Shown: in pieces, positions 1-10,065 of the stretch
Layout of the letters: every line of letters starts with the position of its first letter
Numbering within the stretch: position 1 is the stretch's first letter
From: JBCCGG01 sp039029395
GTDB taxonomy: Bacteria > Pseudomonadota > Alphaproteobacteria > Kiloniellales > JAKSDN01
DNA length: 64,000 nt
Direction of reading: 5' to 3'
Assembly: GCA_039029395.1 (NCBI GenBank)
Contig: JBCCGG010000031.1
Location: 13,573 to 77,572, forward strand
Position numbers and translations under genes: made by a program
Notes under the pieces: generated by a model
The model's database searches: none
Told to the model about the DNA's origin: nothing
Seen by the model: the letters and a program-made list of their open reading frames with translations, nothing else

Positions 1-936
1 GGCAAGGAGACGGTGCAGAACCTCATGGCCCTGCGCTTCGCCAACTCGCTGTTCGAGCCCTTGTGGAACAGCGGCGCGATCGACCACGTGCAGATCACCG
101 TCGCGGAATCGATCGGCATCGAGGGCCGTGGCGCCTATTACGACAAGGCCGGCGCCTTGCGCGACATGGTGCAAAATCACCTGATCCAGCTGCTCTGCCT
201 GGTCGCCATGGAGCCGCCGGTGCTGCTCGATAAGGACGCCGTGCGCGACGAGAAGCTAAAAGTTCTCAAGGCGCTGAGGCCGATCGCCGGTGCCGAGGTG
301 GCGACTCGCACGGTGCGCGGCCAATACCGCGCCGGCGCGGTCAATGGCCATAGTGTCCCGGCCTACGCCAGCGAGATCGGCAATGGTGCCGACAGCCGTA
401 CCGAGACCTTCGTGGCGCTGCGTGCCGAAGTCGACAACTGGCGCTGGGCCGGCGTGCCGTTTTACTTGCGCACCGGCAAGCGCCTGCAGGCCCAGGCCTC
501 GGAGATCGTGATCGAGTTCCGCCAGGTGCCCCACTCGATCTTCGACAAAGAGGCCGGGCATATCGTCGCCAACCGCCTGGTGGTGCGTCTCCAGCCGGAC
601 GAGGGCATCAAGCTCTTTCTCATGACCAAGGACCCCGGCCCGGGCGGCATGCGCCTGCGCCACGTGCCCATGGACTTGAGCTTTGCGGAGACCTTCAAGA
701 CCCGCTATCCGGGCGCCTACGAGCGGTTGCTGATGGACGTGGTGCGCGGCAACCCGACGCTCTTCATGCGGCGCGACGAGGTCGAGGCGGCCTGGGCCTG
801 GCTCGAGCCGATCCTGGAGGCGTGGCAGGCCGGCGACGAGCGACCCAAGTCCTACAATGCCGGCACCTGGGGACCTTCCTCGGCGATCGCCCTGATCGAG
901 CGCGACCACCGCACTTGGCACGAGGACGAAGCGTGA
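1..936 (+). CDS. zwf: Glucose-6-phosphate dehydrogenase, C-terminal part (5' end outside window)
   Basis: Oxidises glucose 6-phosphate to 6-phosphogluconolactone with NADP+, the entry step of the oxidative pentose phosphate and Entner-Doudoroff routes in the cytoplasm. The frame is open from base 1, and the first residues read GKETVQNLMALRFAN, a hallmark of the G6PD family. The family segment YLRTGKRL and the C-terminal region with MDLSF, RYPGAYERLLMD and RRDEVEAAW are also present. The visible 311 codons are roughly the last two thirds of a typical 480-500 residue enzyme, so the start and the Rossmann NADP site lie upstream of the window. The gene ends 4 bases before the convergent S-formylglutathione hydrolase gene. 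The stop is intact and I see no frameshift. Confidence 0.96.
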   Translation, partial: GKETVQNLMALRFANSLFEPLWNSGAIDHVQITVAESIGIEGRGAYYDKAGALRDMVQNHLIQLLCLVAMEPPVLLDKDAVRDEKLKVLKALRPIAGAEVATRTVRGQYRAGAVNGHSVPAYASEIGNGADSRTETFVALRAEVDNWRWAGVPFYLRTGKRLQAQASEIVIEFRQVPHSIFDKEAGHIVANRLVVRLQPDEGIKLFLMTKDPGPGGMRLRHVPMDLSFAETFKTRYPGAYERLLMDVVRGNPTLFMRRDEVEAAWAWLEPILEAWQAGDERPKSYNAGTWGPSSAIALIERDHRTWHEDEA

Positions 937-940
937 GCGT

Positions 941-1783
941 CTAGCAGAGCGCCGCCGCGTGGTGGCGCAGGTGGTCGTCGATGAAGCTCTGAATGAAGAA
1001 GTAGCTGTGGTCGTAGCCTGGCTGGAGGCGCAGCTCGAGCGCTTGGCCGGCGGCCTGGCAGGCTTCCGCCAGAAGCTCCGGTTTCAGCTGCTCGGCCAAG
1101 AAACTGTCGGCTTCGCCTTGGTCGACCAGCAACTTGGCACCCGACGGCTGGCGGGCGACAAGCTCGGTTGTGTCGTAGTCCCGCCAGGTCTCCCGGTCGC
1201 CGCCCAGATAGGCGCCAAGGGCTTTCTCGCCCCAGGGGCAGCGCATGGGCGCCACGATCGGCGCGAAGGCCGACGCCGAGCGGTAGAGCGCCGGGTTCTT
1301 GAGATGCACCGTGAGCGCTCCGTGGCCGCCCATGGAGTGGCCGAAGATGCCAAGGCGCCCCTGGTCGACCGGGAAATTCTCGGCGACCACCGCCGGCAGA
1401 TCCTTGGTGACGTAGCTGTACATCTTGTAGTGCGGCGCCCAGGGCGCTTGCGTTGCGTCCAGATAGAAGCCGGCGCCCATGCCCAGGTCGTAGGCCTCGT
1501 CGTCGGCCACACCCGCGCCGCGCGGCGAGGTGTCGGGCGCGACAACGATCAGGCCCAGCTCGGCCGCCAAACGCTGGGCGCCGGCCTTGACCACGAAGTT
1601 CTCCTCGGTGCAGGTCAGGCCCGAGAGGTAGGTGACGGCGGGAACCCGCGCGCCGTCCAAAGCCTGGGGCGGCTGAAAGACGGCAAAGCGCATCTCCACG
1701 CCGCAAGCCTCCGAGGCATGGCTGTATACCCCCTGCAGGCCGCCGTGGCAGCGCTGCTCGCCGACGATGGTGAGCGTGCTCAT
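941..1783 (-). CDS. fghA: S-formylglutathione hydrolase
   Basis: Hydrolyses S-formylglutathione to formate and glutathione, the second step of glutathione-dependent formaldehyde detoxification. At 280 residues it has the normal length for this esterase-D-like alpha/beta hydrolase. The nucleophile elbow GHSMGG places the catalytic serine near residue 150. The acid lies in VDQGEADSF near residue 226 and the histidine in GYDHSYFF near residue 259. The early segment SGLTCTEENF is typical of the family. It lies 4 bases downstream of the class III alcohol dehydrogenase on the same strand, so the two enzymes of the pathway are almost certainly co-transcribed. Confidence 0.95.
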   Translation of the reverse strand: MSTLTIVGEQRCHGGLQGVYSHASEACGVEMRFAVFQPPQALDGARVPAVTYLSGLTCTEENFVVKAGAQRLAAELGLIVVAPDTSPRGAGVADDEAYDLGMGAGFYLDATQAPWAPHYKMYSYVTKDLPAVVAENFPVDQGRLGIFGHSMGGHGALTVHLKNPALYRSASAFAPIVAPMRCPWGEKALGAYLGGDRETWRDYDTTELVARQPSGAKLLVDQGEADSFLAEQLKPELLAEACQAAGQALELRLQPGYDHSYFFIQSFIDDHLRHHAAALC

Positions 1784-1787
1784 GGGA

Positions 1788-2897
<1,110 letters not shown>

Positions 2898-3330
2898 CTT
2901 GGTCCCCCTCTGTTCAGGTCGCGTTCGGGCCGCCGTGCGCGGCGCCCGCCGAATCTCACGTTCCACCATCGTTAACGGCTCACCCCTAGACCTGGCAAGC
3001 GCCGAGAGCGGATTTTTTGTCTAGGTCGGACCATTGACCTGGACGCCCGAGGGGCGCTAGAACCCCGGGCACAGCGATTTACGCAGCAACCGGACGAGCG
3101 CCCTTTTGCCAACACGTTAGCCGATCTCAGGAATGCTTTCGCGATCCCGCGCCCCCTTTCCGGGCGCCGGGCGATTTATCTCGTGCGCGTGGCGTTTGAC
3201 TGAGATCGGGACGGCAAGGGACCTCGACCAGGCCCTTCACCTCAGTCATCTCAAGCGCCCACGCCGCGCCGCTTAGGACGCCCGCTCTCTTGTCAGCCGT
3301 CACGCAGCACTTCCCGAGAGGAAGGCTGTT
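2898..3330. other. Intergenic region between divergent frmA and the DUF1062 gene
   Basis: This 433-base spacer must hold promoters for both flanking genes. I see no convincing coding frame or RNA gene. The half-site GACCTGG occurs twice in the same orientation, near 2990 and 3036. The second copy is part of an inverted repeat at 3023-3040. A G/C-rich imperfect hairpin lies at 3045-3070 without a following T-run, so it is not an obvious terminator. Confidence 0.5.
3023..3040. promoter_or_regulatory. Candidate operator: AGGTC-N8-GACCT inverted repeat
   Basis: Perfect 5-base arms separated by 8 bases, about 125 bases upstream of the frmA start and about 290 upstream of the DUF1062 start. A further GACCTGG half-site near 2990 is closer to frmA. 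No regulator gene is adjacent. The assignment rests only on symmetry and position. Confidence 0.25.
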
Positions 3331-3936
3331 ATGGCTGTTGGAGAAACGCTCCATGTGCGCTGGCGCTTGGGCGCCGGCGAGACCCCGATGATCTGGCGCC
3401 GCTGCCGGCGCTGCAATGGAGAAAGCCCATTCGCGAGCTCGGACAAGTTCCGCGCAAACGCCCAGAAGAAACGCCTGGACGTCTGGCTGATCTACCGCTG
3501 CCAGCGGTGCGGCGAGACTTGGAACCGCCCAGTTATCGAGCGCCGCCCGGTGGCGCAGATCGATCCTACCATGCTTCAGGCAATCACCGAAAATGATCGG
3601 CAGATGGCCCGATCGATCGCCGGCGGGCCAAGCGCGGCAGACGGCAATGTCACGGTGGACAAGCTGCGCACCGCCGCGTGTCCGCGCGACCCAAGCCAGG
3701 TAGCGATCACGCTCGAGCTGGAGGCCGCCAGCGACCTTCGCCTGGACCGACTGCTCGCCCGGGAGCTGAAGCTGTCACGGAGCGCCCTTCGGCGCCTGTG
3801 CGAGGAAGGCTTGTTGGATCTTTTACCCAGCGTCAACGGTGCTTTGCGCCGGCCCGCGCGCGATGGCCAGGAGGTGCGCATCCACTTGCGCCGCCTGGAT
3901 CCTTCGCTCGCCGCGGAGATCATCGGCCGGGTTTGA
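3331..3936 (+). CDS. DUF1062 family zinc-ribbon protein
   Basis: Cytoplasmic protein of 201 residues matching the DUF1062 pattern. It has paired cysteines CRRC (25-28) and CQRC (57-60) that probably bind one zinc, with KFRAN, KKRLDVWLIYRC and TWNRPVIERRPV between and after them. The C-terminal half (about 110-200) resembles an S4-like module, with LRLDRLLARELKLSRSALRRL, which would suit RNA binding. That reading is inference, since no biochemical function is established for the family. A strong GAGAGGAAGG site precedes the ATG. The gene stands alone and converges on the adenylate cyclase gene. Confidence 0.85.
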   Translation: MAVGETLHVRWRLGAGETPMIWRRCRRCNGESPFASSDKFRANAQKKRLDVWLIYRCQRCGETWNRPVIERRPVAQIDPTMLQAITENDRQMARSIAGGPSAADGNVTVDKLRTAACPRDPSQVAITLELEAASDLRLDRLLARELKLSRSALRRLCEEGLLDLLPSVNGALRRPARDGQEVRIHLRRLDPSLAAEIIGRV

Positions 3937-3982
3937 GATGCTCGGTCCGACTGCCTAGGCCCGCGCCGAGCGTCGAGGTCGT

Positions 3983-5575
3983 TTACAGGGTGAAGAGCTC
4001 TTTGGGCTCGGCAACACCGCGCAGCACATGCTTGCCGAGCGAGGTCAGCTGGCCCGGATAGCTCTCGGCGAAGGCGGCGGAGATCAGCACCGAGCGGCCG
4101 AGCGGCTTGCACAGCCCCTCGATCCGCGAGGCCTCGTTGACCGCCGGGCCGATCACCGTGAAATCCAGGCGCTTGGCGGTGCCGATGTTGCCGTACATCA
4201 AGTCGCCCCGGTGCAGGCCAACGCCGAATTCAAGCGGCAGTTGCCCGGCCGCTCGGCGCCCGTCATTGACCGCCATCAGGCGCGCCTCGGCGTCACGCAC
4301 GGCCGCCAGGGCCTGGCCGCAGGCGTCGGGATTGGGGTGGCGCGGGTCGTCAATCGGGAAGATCGCCAAGACCGCGTCACCGATGAACTTGAGCACCTCG
4401 CCGCCCTGGTCGATCACCGCACCGGCGACCGCGTCGAAATACTCGTTGAGCGCCGCCAGGTAGGCCTCCCGGCTCATGGTCTCGGCCATCACCGTCGAAC
4501 CGCGCAGGTCGGAGAGCCAGATCGCCGCGTGCAGCCCCTCGCCGTCGCCGCGCTTGATCAGGCCGTCCATCACCCGCTGGCCGGCATTGCGGCCCAGGTA
4601 GGTCTTCAGCAGGGTCAGCGATGAGACCCGCTGCGCGTGGGCCTCGAGCTGGCGCGCCAGGTTGGGCAGGACCTCGTAGAGCTGGCCCAGCTGCTCGGTG
4701 GTGAAGCCGCCGGGCGCATCGGAAACCAGCACCAAGATGTTGATTTGTCCGTCCGAAAACCGCATTGGCATGGCCACGTAATCGGTCGCGCCTTCGGCCA
4801 CCAGATCCTCGAGCACCGGGTAGTCGAGCTTCGCGTTCGGGCCCTCCAAGCGCCGGCGGATACCGCCCTCGCCCGAGATGATCGCGGCGAAGGGGCTGTT
4901 CTGGTACTTCGCGCTTTGGATACCGGTGTGGGAGGCCTCGTACTCGGTGATTTTATCCTCGCCGCTCTGCCAGGTGTAGGTCAGGGCGAAGAGCTGGGGA
5001 TTCAGGGTGCGGATCATCAGCCGGAGGCGCCACAGGGGGAAGCCGTCATCCAGGAGGACATGAGCCAAGCTCGCCACCAGGTCCTTGGTGGACTTGGCCT
5101 GCCAGGCGTCCTGCACCAGCCAACGCACAAGGGGATTGGCATCGGAGGCCGGGCTGCCGCGCGGCTGTTCCTCGAGCGTCCGCTCGTCGAGCAGCCAGCG
5201 GTCGACCACATCCCAGCTGATCGCCATGTAGCCCTTGACCAGCAGCGACTCGTCGAAGGGGTCCTCGTAGCTCCATACCGCGTTCTCGTGGCGCACGCCG
5301 CCGACCACCAGGTGCCAGTAGGTGGCGTTGCCCTTGAAGGGACAGTTGGTGCGGTGGCCGCTCGGCTCCAGCAGGTCCTGACGTACGGCCTCGCGCGGGA
5401 AGTAGTAAACCGACGGCAGCCGGGTCTCGCGCATCACCAGGGCTGCCGCGCTGTCGGCGACGACCTCGCCCGCGACCTGGGCGCGGACCCGCTCGGCGAC
5501 CGGCTCGATCACCACTCGGTAGCCGTGATAGGACTCTTGGCCTGGTGTGGTGGCCAGGGCGTCTGTTGCCTGCAT
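3983..5575 (-). CDS. DUF427 domain fused to class III adenylate cyclase
   Basis: A predicted cAMP-forming enzyme of 530 residues. Residues about 17-115 are a DUF427 domain (TRLPSVYYFPREAV, HRTNCPFKGNATYWH, WSYEDPF). Residues 120-340 form a linker with no domain I can name. Residues about 348-530 are a class III cyclase catalytic domain. Metal-binding aspartates are D356 (LSDLRGST) and D400 (FIGDAVLAIF). The substrate-selecting pair K396 and D471 indicates ATP rather than GTP, and N480/R484 of the transition-state motif are present, so the enzyme looks active. It has no membrane segment. The input sensed by DUF427 is unknown. It is transcribed away from the ChaN-like gene. Confidence 0.9.
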   Translation of the reverse strand: MQATDALATTPGQESYHGYRVVIEPVAERVRAQVAGEVVADSAAALVMRETRLPSVYYFPREAVRQDLLEPSGHRTNCPFKGNATYWHLVVGGVRHENAVWSYEDPFDESLLVKGYMAISWDVVDRWLLDERTLEEQPRGSPASDANPLVRWLVQDAWQAKSTKDLVASLAHVLLDDGFPLWRLRLMIRTLNPQLFALTYTWQSGEDKITEYEASHTGIQSAKYQNSPFAAIISGEGGIRRRLEGPNAKLDYPVLEDLVAEGATDYVAMPMRFSDGQINILVLVSDAPGGFTTEQLGQLYEVLPNLARQLEAHAQRVSSLTLLKTYLGRNAGQRVMDGLIKRGDGEGLHAAIWLSDLRGSTVMAETMSREAYLAALNEYFDAVAGAVIDQGGEVLKFIGDAVLAIFPIDDPRHPNPDACGQALAAVRDAEARLMAVNDGRRAAGQLPLEFGVGLHRGDLMYGNIGTAKRLDFTVIGPAVNEASRIEGLCKPLGRSVLISAAFAESYPGQLTSLGKHVLRGVAEPKELFTL

Positions 5576-5651
5576 CTTCGCGCTCTATTCTGAAACCCGA
5601 TTGACCCCTACAAATGGGAAGCACGGGCACCATGTGCAATTGGAGTAGGGC

Positions 5652-6869
5652 ATGGGAGACCAATTCGTGGGCACGCGCTTTTCGGTCAAGCCGCGCTGGT
5701 GGCTGATGGCCGCCTTGGTGGGTCTGTCCTCGCCGGCGGCGGCCGAGACGGCGGCCTGCCCATCCGTGGGGACTTGGCTTGACCCGAAGACCGGTCAGAT
5801 CTTGGCGGCCGATCGGATGATCGCCGACCTGGCCGAGCGCCGAATCGTGCTGCTCGGCGAAAGCCACGACAACCCGGAGCATCATCGCTGGCAGCTCCAC
5901 ACCCTGGCCGCGCTCCAGAGCCGGCGGCCGGAGCTGGTGATCGGGTTCGAGATGTTTCCGCGCAGCGTGCAGCCGGCGCTAGAAGCTTGGTCCAAGGGCG
6001 AGCTTTCGGAAGCAGAGTTCCTTGAACAATCGCGCTGGCACGAGGTCTGGGGCTTCCATCCGGCGCTCTATCTGCCCCTGTTCCACTTCGCCCGCCAGAC
6101 TCGCAGCCCCACCGTGGCCTTGAATGTGGAACGGGATCTGGTGGCCCGGGTCGGCCAAGAAGGCTGGCAGGCAATTCCCGCCGACCAGCGCGAAGGCGTG
6201 AGCGATCCGGCGCCGGCCGACCCTGCCTACCGGGAGTCTTTGGCCGAGGTTTACCTTCTCGCGCACGGCAACAACGATGAGGTGGACAGCGTCGAGAACA
6301 TCGAGGGCGACGACTTCGCCCACTTCGTCGAGGCCCAGCTGACCTGGGACCGGGCCATGGCCGAAGCCTTGGCCGCGGCGGCGCAGGCTCATCCAGAGGC
6401 GCTGATCGTCGGCATCATAGGCCAGGGCCACCTGGAGCATGGCTACGGCGTGCCCCATCAGCTGGCTGACCTGGGGATGACGGACGTGGCGGTGCTTTTG
6501 CCGCGCGATCCGACGGCCGTCTGCGCGCTGGCGAGCGCGGAGATCGCCGACGGCATCTTCGTCGTCGACCCTTTGCCGCCGGCATCGGACATGCCGGACA
6601 AGCCCAAGCTCGGTGTCTTCCTGGAAGGCGCGGAGGGGGGCTTGCGCATCTTGAGGGTCGCCGAGGGCGGCGTCGCCGAGGCGGCAGACCTAAGGTCGGG
6701 CGACATCATCACGGCAGCCGCCGGCGCGCCGCTCAAGGACGTCGGCGATCTGGTCACGGTGATCGGCCGTCAGGCGCCGGGCACCTGGCTGCCGCTCGAG
6801 GTGCAGCGCGACGGTGCGTTGCTGGAGGTCGTCGCAAAGTTTCCGCCCAACTTGGTCCCTGCACCGTGA
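5652..6869 (+). CDS. ChaN-family (haem-uptake lipoprotein-like) protein with C-terminal PDZ domain
   Basis: A 405-residue exported protein. An N-terminal signal sequence (about 1-32, ending SSPAAAE) is followed by the ChaN/DUF399 domain (about 45-300). That domain shows VLLGESHDNPEHH, IGFEMFPRSVQP and a late IIGQGHLEHGYG, supplying conserved His and Glu residues. A PDZ domain (about 320-400, AEGGVAEAADLRSGDII) is fused at the end, as in several alphaproteobacterial homologues. ChaN members have been linked to haem or iron handling at the cell surface, but the exact role is uncertain. There is no clear lipobox. Its stop overlaps the next start (TGATG), so it is translationally coupled to the M1-like peptidase. 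Confidence 0.85.
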   Translation: MGDQFVGTRFSVKPRWWLMAALVGLSSPAAAETAACPSVGTWLDPKTGQILAADRMIADLAERRIVLLGESHDNPEHHRWQLHTLAALQSRRPELVIGFEMFPRSVQPALEAWSKGELSEAEFLEQSRWHEVWGFHPALYLPLFHFARQTRSPTVALNVERDLVARVGQEGWQAIPADQREGVSDPAPADPAYRESLAEVYLLAHGNNDEVDSVENIEGDDFAHFVEAQLTWDRAMAEALAAAAQAHPEALIVGIIGQGHLEHGYGVPHQLADLGMTDVAVLLPRDPTAVCALASAEIADGIFVVDPLPPASDMPDKPKLGVFLEGAEGGLRILRVAEGGVAEAADLRSGDIITAAAGAPLKDVGDLVTVIGRQAPGTWLPLEVQRDGALLEVVAKFPPNLVPAP

Positions 6870-8776
6870 TGCGGACGCTCTTGCTGGCCATCCTGCTGGT
6901 GACGGCCCCGCCCCTGGCCGGCGCATCCCAACCGGTCCCCCATCACGACATCTGGGTGAACCTGGATCCGGAGACCCGTCGCATCGAGGTTGAGAACAGC
7001 TTCACGTTCGATGGACGGGATGAGCTGGCCTTTCGGCTTGCGCCCTGGCTCACCCTGGAAAGCGCCCAGCTCGACGGCGAGCCGATCGAGCTGGAATCCG
7101 AGGACGGCCATTACCTCGTCCCGCTGGATGACGAGAAAACGCATCGCATGGGAATCGTGCTCAACGGCGAAGTGCCCGCAGAAGGCCCGGACTTTGCCGG
7201 CCCGGAGGGCAGCTTCTTGAGCGGCTACAGCGGATGGTTCCTCGACACCGGTGACCCCCGCATGACCTACCGCCTGGTGCTTCAGGTCCCGGCCGGTCAA
7301 CGTATTGTTGCAAGCGGCCAGCTGATCGAAGAGGAAGAGGAAAACGGAACCTACCAGGCGACCATGGTCGGCAATCGTCCAAGCGAGAGGCCGTCGCTGT
7401 TCGCCGGGCCCTATGAGATTAAGGAGCTGCGCGATGGTGATGTGCGCTTGCGGAGCTACTTCCACCCGGAGGTCGCCGAGCTGGCCGATGACTACCTGGC
7501 CGCCGCCGCCCAACTTATCGAGCGCTATAGCGAAGAGATCGGGCCCTATCCCTACGAGGATTTTCACATTATCTCGGCGCCTATTCCGGTTGGACTCGGT
7601 TTTCCCAATCTGACCTACGTGGGCCGACGGGTGCTGCCCCTGCCATTCATGCGCGGCCGCTCGCTGGCCCACGAAGTGCTGCACAACTGGTGGGGCAACG
7701 GGGTTGCGATCGGGCCGGGCGGCAACTGGTCCGAGGGCCTGACCACATACATGGCCGACTATGCGCTCAGCGACGAACCCTCGGCGATGCGCTTAGGCTG
7801 GCTGCGCGACTACGGCGCCTTGCCGGCCGATCGGGACGGGCCGGTCACCGCCTTCCGCTACAAGGTCAACGACGCCAGCCAGGTGGTCGGCTACGGCAAG
7901 GTCGCCTTCATCTTCTACATGCTCGAGCAAGAGATCGGCGAGGCAGCCTTTTCCCAAGGGCTGCGGGCCTTCTGGCGCGACCATCAGTTCAAAGAGGCCG
8001 GCTGGGCCGAGCTGCAAGCGGCCTTCGAGCAGGCCGCGGGCCGCGAGCTGGATTGGTTCTTCAGCCAATGGGTCGAGCGCAAGGGCGCGCCCCGGCTCGA
8101 GATCGCCGAGGCGGAGGTCTTGAACGAGGGGCTCTCGCTGGTCCTGCGACAGGAGGCCCCGGCCTATCGCCTGAGCGTCCCGCTGGAACTCACCACGAGC
8201 GCCGGCACCCGCGTCCTCTACGTGGACCTCGAGGGCGAGGAGACGCGGCTCATGCTGCCGCTCGACGGGCCGCTGCTGTCGCTCCGGGTCGATCCGGCTT
8301 TCGATGTTTTCCGCCGGCTGCTACCGGGCGAGAGCGCGCCGATCCTGCGCGACGTCACCTTGGCGAGCGATACCGCGACGGTGGTGCTGTCGGACGATGA
8401 CGAGCTGCGCGAGATCGCCGCCGCACTGGCCGCGCGGCTACTCGACACGCCACCCCGCTTCGGCGAGGCGACAGCGGGCGGGCCGCTTCTGGTGATTGGG
8501 CTCAGCGACCAGGTGGCCGCCGCCGCCCAGGCGCTCGGCGCGGTCAAAACTGAAGTTCTCGACCCGGGCAGCGTGCGCGCTTGGGCCACGCGCACGGCCG
8601 ACGGCAGGCCGGCGGTCTTCGTCGCCGCCGACGACGCTGCGGCGTTCGGACTGCTGCTGCGCCGCCTGCCCCACTACGGCGCTTCGAGCTACGCCGTCTT
8701 CGAGGCACGCCGCCCCACCATTTCCGGGTTTTGGCGGACCGGCGACAGCCCCCTGAGCCGGCAATTCGCCCAGTGA
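6869..8776 (+). CDS. Exported M1-like zinc metallopeptidase
   Basis: A 635-residue protein with a signal peptide (MRTLLLAILLVTAPPLAGAS) followed by a beta-rich N-terminal region and a gluzincin core. Zinc ligands are the two histidines of HEVLH (268-272) and E289 in NWSEGLTTY. The gap from the second histidine to the glutamate is 16 residues, not the 18 of classical M1 aminopeptidases. A C-terminal domain of about 230 residues lacks known motifs. A GTG lies one codon upstream, but the ATG at 6869 overlaps the preceding stop and keeps a clean signal peptide. Probably a periplasmic or outer-membrane-associated peptidase acting with the ChaN-PDZ protein; the substrate is unknown. Confidence 0.85.
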   Translation: MRTLLLAILLVTAPPLAGASQPVPHHDIWVNLDPETRRIEVENSFTFDGRDELAFRLAPWLTLESAQLDGEPIELESEDGHYLVPLDDEKTHRMGIVLNGEVPAEGPDFAGPEGSFLSGYSGWFLDTGDPRMTYRLVLQVPAGQRIVASGQLIEEEEENGTYQATMVGNRPSERPSLFAGPYEIKELRDGDVRLRSYFHPEVAELADDYLAAAAQLIERYSEEIGPYPYEDFHIISAPIPVGLGFPNLTYVGRRVLPLPFMRGRSLAHEVLHNWWGNGVAIGPGGNWSEGLTTYMADYALSDEPSAMRLGWLRDYGALPADRDGPVTAFRYKVNDASQVVGYGKVAFIFYMLEQEIGEAAFSQGLRAFWRDHQFKEAGWAELQAAFEQAAGRELDWFFSQWVERKGAPRLEIAEAEVLNEGLSLVLRQEAPAYRLSVPLELTTSAGTRVLYVDLEGEETRLMLPLDGPLLSLRVDPAFDVFRRLLPGESAPILRDVTLASDTATVVLSDDDELREIAAALAARLLDTPPRFGEATAGGPLLVIGLSDQVAAAAQALGAVKTEVLDPGSVRAWATRTADGRPAVFVAADDAAAFGLLLRRLPHYGASSYAVFEARRPTISGFWRTGDSPLSRQFAQ

Positions 8777-8858
8777 GGCGGACAGGACTGGTCTTGACCG
8801 GCCCGGCTGTGGCAGAATCCGGCAAACGCAATCGTCCAGTCAGGAGCATCCGTCCGCC

Positions 8859-9266
8859 ATGTTCGAGACACCCTCGCCCGCAAGATCTCTCGTGACCGCC
8901 GCCGTCGCAGGCCTCGCCCTGCTGGTCGCCGGTTGCGCCGCCCAGGAGGCGATCCAGACCGAGCGGCTCTTGGCCGCCTCCGGCTTCCAGATGCGTCTGG
9001 CCGATACGCCCCAGCGCGAGGCCCAGGTTGAGAGTCTGCCTCAGCTGAAGCTGATCCCACAGCAGCGCGACGGCGAGCTGACCTACGTCTATGCCGACGC
9101 CAAGGAATGCAAGTGCATCTACGCCGGCACCGAGGCGGCCTACCAGCGCTATCAGAAGCTGGCAGTGCAGCAGCAGATCGCCGACGAGCGCCTCGAGGCG
9201 GCCCAAGAGGAGCAGCTCAACCGCATGGACTGGGGCATGTGGGGCCCCTGGGGTCCCTGGTACTGA
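8859..9266 (+). CDS. Small predicted lipoprotein of unknown function
   Basis: A 135-residue protein with a signal sequence ending in the lipobox LVAGC (cysteine near residue 26), so it should be lipid-anchored. The mature part contains a short CKC motif (AKECKCIYAG), a charged helical stretch (about 98-123) and a Trp/Gly-rich end (MWGPWGPWY). I do not recognise the family. It sits 82 bases after the M1-like peptidase on the same strand and may belong to the same envelope-related unit. Confidence 0.7.
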   Translation: MFETPSPARSLVTAAVAGLALLVAGCAAQEAIQTERLLAASGFQMRLADTPQREAQVESLPQLKLIPQQRDGELTYVYADAKECKCIYAGTEAAYQRYQKLAVQQQIADERLEAAQEEQLNRMDWGMWGPWGPWY

Positions 9267-9282
9267 GCCAGTCCGGCCTCTC

Positions 9283-10065
9283 GTGGCACTGAGCCCGGAG
9301 CAGATCGAGCGCGCGGCCGAGCTGCTCGCCGCCGCCCGGCGCGACGTCAAGGTGATTGGCGGCCTGCCCGAGGACTGCCGACCCGGCAACCTTGAAGAGG
9401 CATACGCGATCCGCGATAGCCTGGTGGCCAAGACCGGCTGGCCGATCAGCGGCTGGTTCTGCGCCTGCACCAACCGGGACATCCAGGAGCTGCTGGGTTT
9501 GGCTGAGCCTTACTATGCCTGCCTTCTAAAGCCTTTCATCCGGCCCAGCCCCTGCCAGCTCTTGTCGATCGAGTTCCCGCCCATGGTGCTCGAATGCGAG
9601 GTCGCCTTCACGCTTGGCGCCGACCTGCCGCCGCGCGATCAGCCCTATAGCCGCGAAGAGGTCGAGGCGGCGGTCGCTACGGCCCATCCGGCGATCGAAG
9701 TGGTCGCCGGACACCTGCGCGAGTGGCCGAGCCAGGACGTCTTCTCGGTAATCGCCGACAACGGCACCGACGGCGCCCTGGTCTACGGCGCGGGCATCGC
9801 CGGCTGGCGCGAGATCGACCTGGTCGCCCTCTCGGTGCGCCTCCTGGTCAACGGAGAGCAGGTGCGCCACGGCAGCGGCGCCAACGTGCTGGGCGACCCC
9901 ATGACGGCGCTGGTGTGGCTCGCAAACGCCGGGGTCGAGGGCGGCCTCAAGGCCGGGCAGATCCACAACACCGGCACCACCACGCCGATCTACTGGGTCG
10001 GCCCGGGGGACCATGCGGTGGCCGACTTCGGCCCGCTGGGTGAGGCCGAGCTCGAGGTGCTCTAG
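9283..10065 (+). CDS. 2-keto-4-pentenoate hydratase / 4-oxalocrotonate decarboxylase-like protein (FAH superfamily)
   Basis: A 260-residue cytoplasmic enzyme of the hydratase/decarboxylase branch of the fumarylacetoacetase superfamily. Visible segments are LECEVAF, AHPAIEVV, NGTDGALVYG and NTGTTTPIYWVGPGD, which carry the divalent-metal-binding acidic residues of the family. Homologues hydrate 2-hydroxypentadienoate or decarboxylate 4-oxalocrotonate in meta-cleavage of aromatics. No other aromatic-degradation enzyme is nearby, so the substrate is uncertain. The open frame runs upstream into the lipoprotein gene, but GTG 9283 gives the expected length and start (ALSPEQIERAAELL), 16 bases after the preceding stop. 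Confidence 0.8.
   Translation: MALSPEQIERAAELLAAARRDVKVIGGLPEDCRPGNLEEAYAIRDSLVAKTGWPISGWFCACTNRDIQELLGLAEPYYACLLKPFIRPSPCQLLSIEFPPMVLECEVAFTLGADLPPRDQPYSREEVEAAVATAHPAIEVVAGHLREWPSQDVFSVIADNGTDGALVYGAGIAGWREIDLVALSVRLLVNGEQVRHGSGANVLGDPMTALVWLANAGVEGGLKAGQIHNTGTTTPIYWVGPGDHAVADFGPLGEAELEVL

Noticed and set aside
9091..9282. Upstream extension of the FAH-superfamily gene
   Set aside because: The frame is open, but it lies inside the lipoprotein gene in another frame and does not look like the family; GTG 9283 fits.
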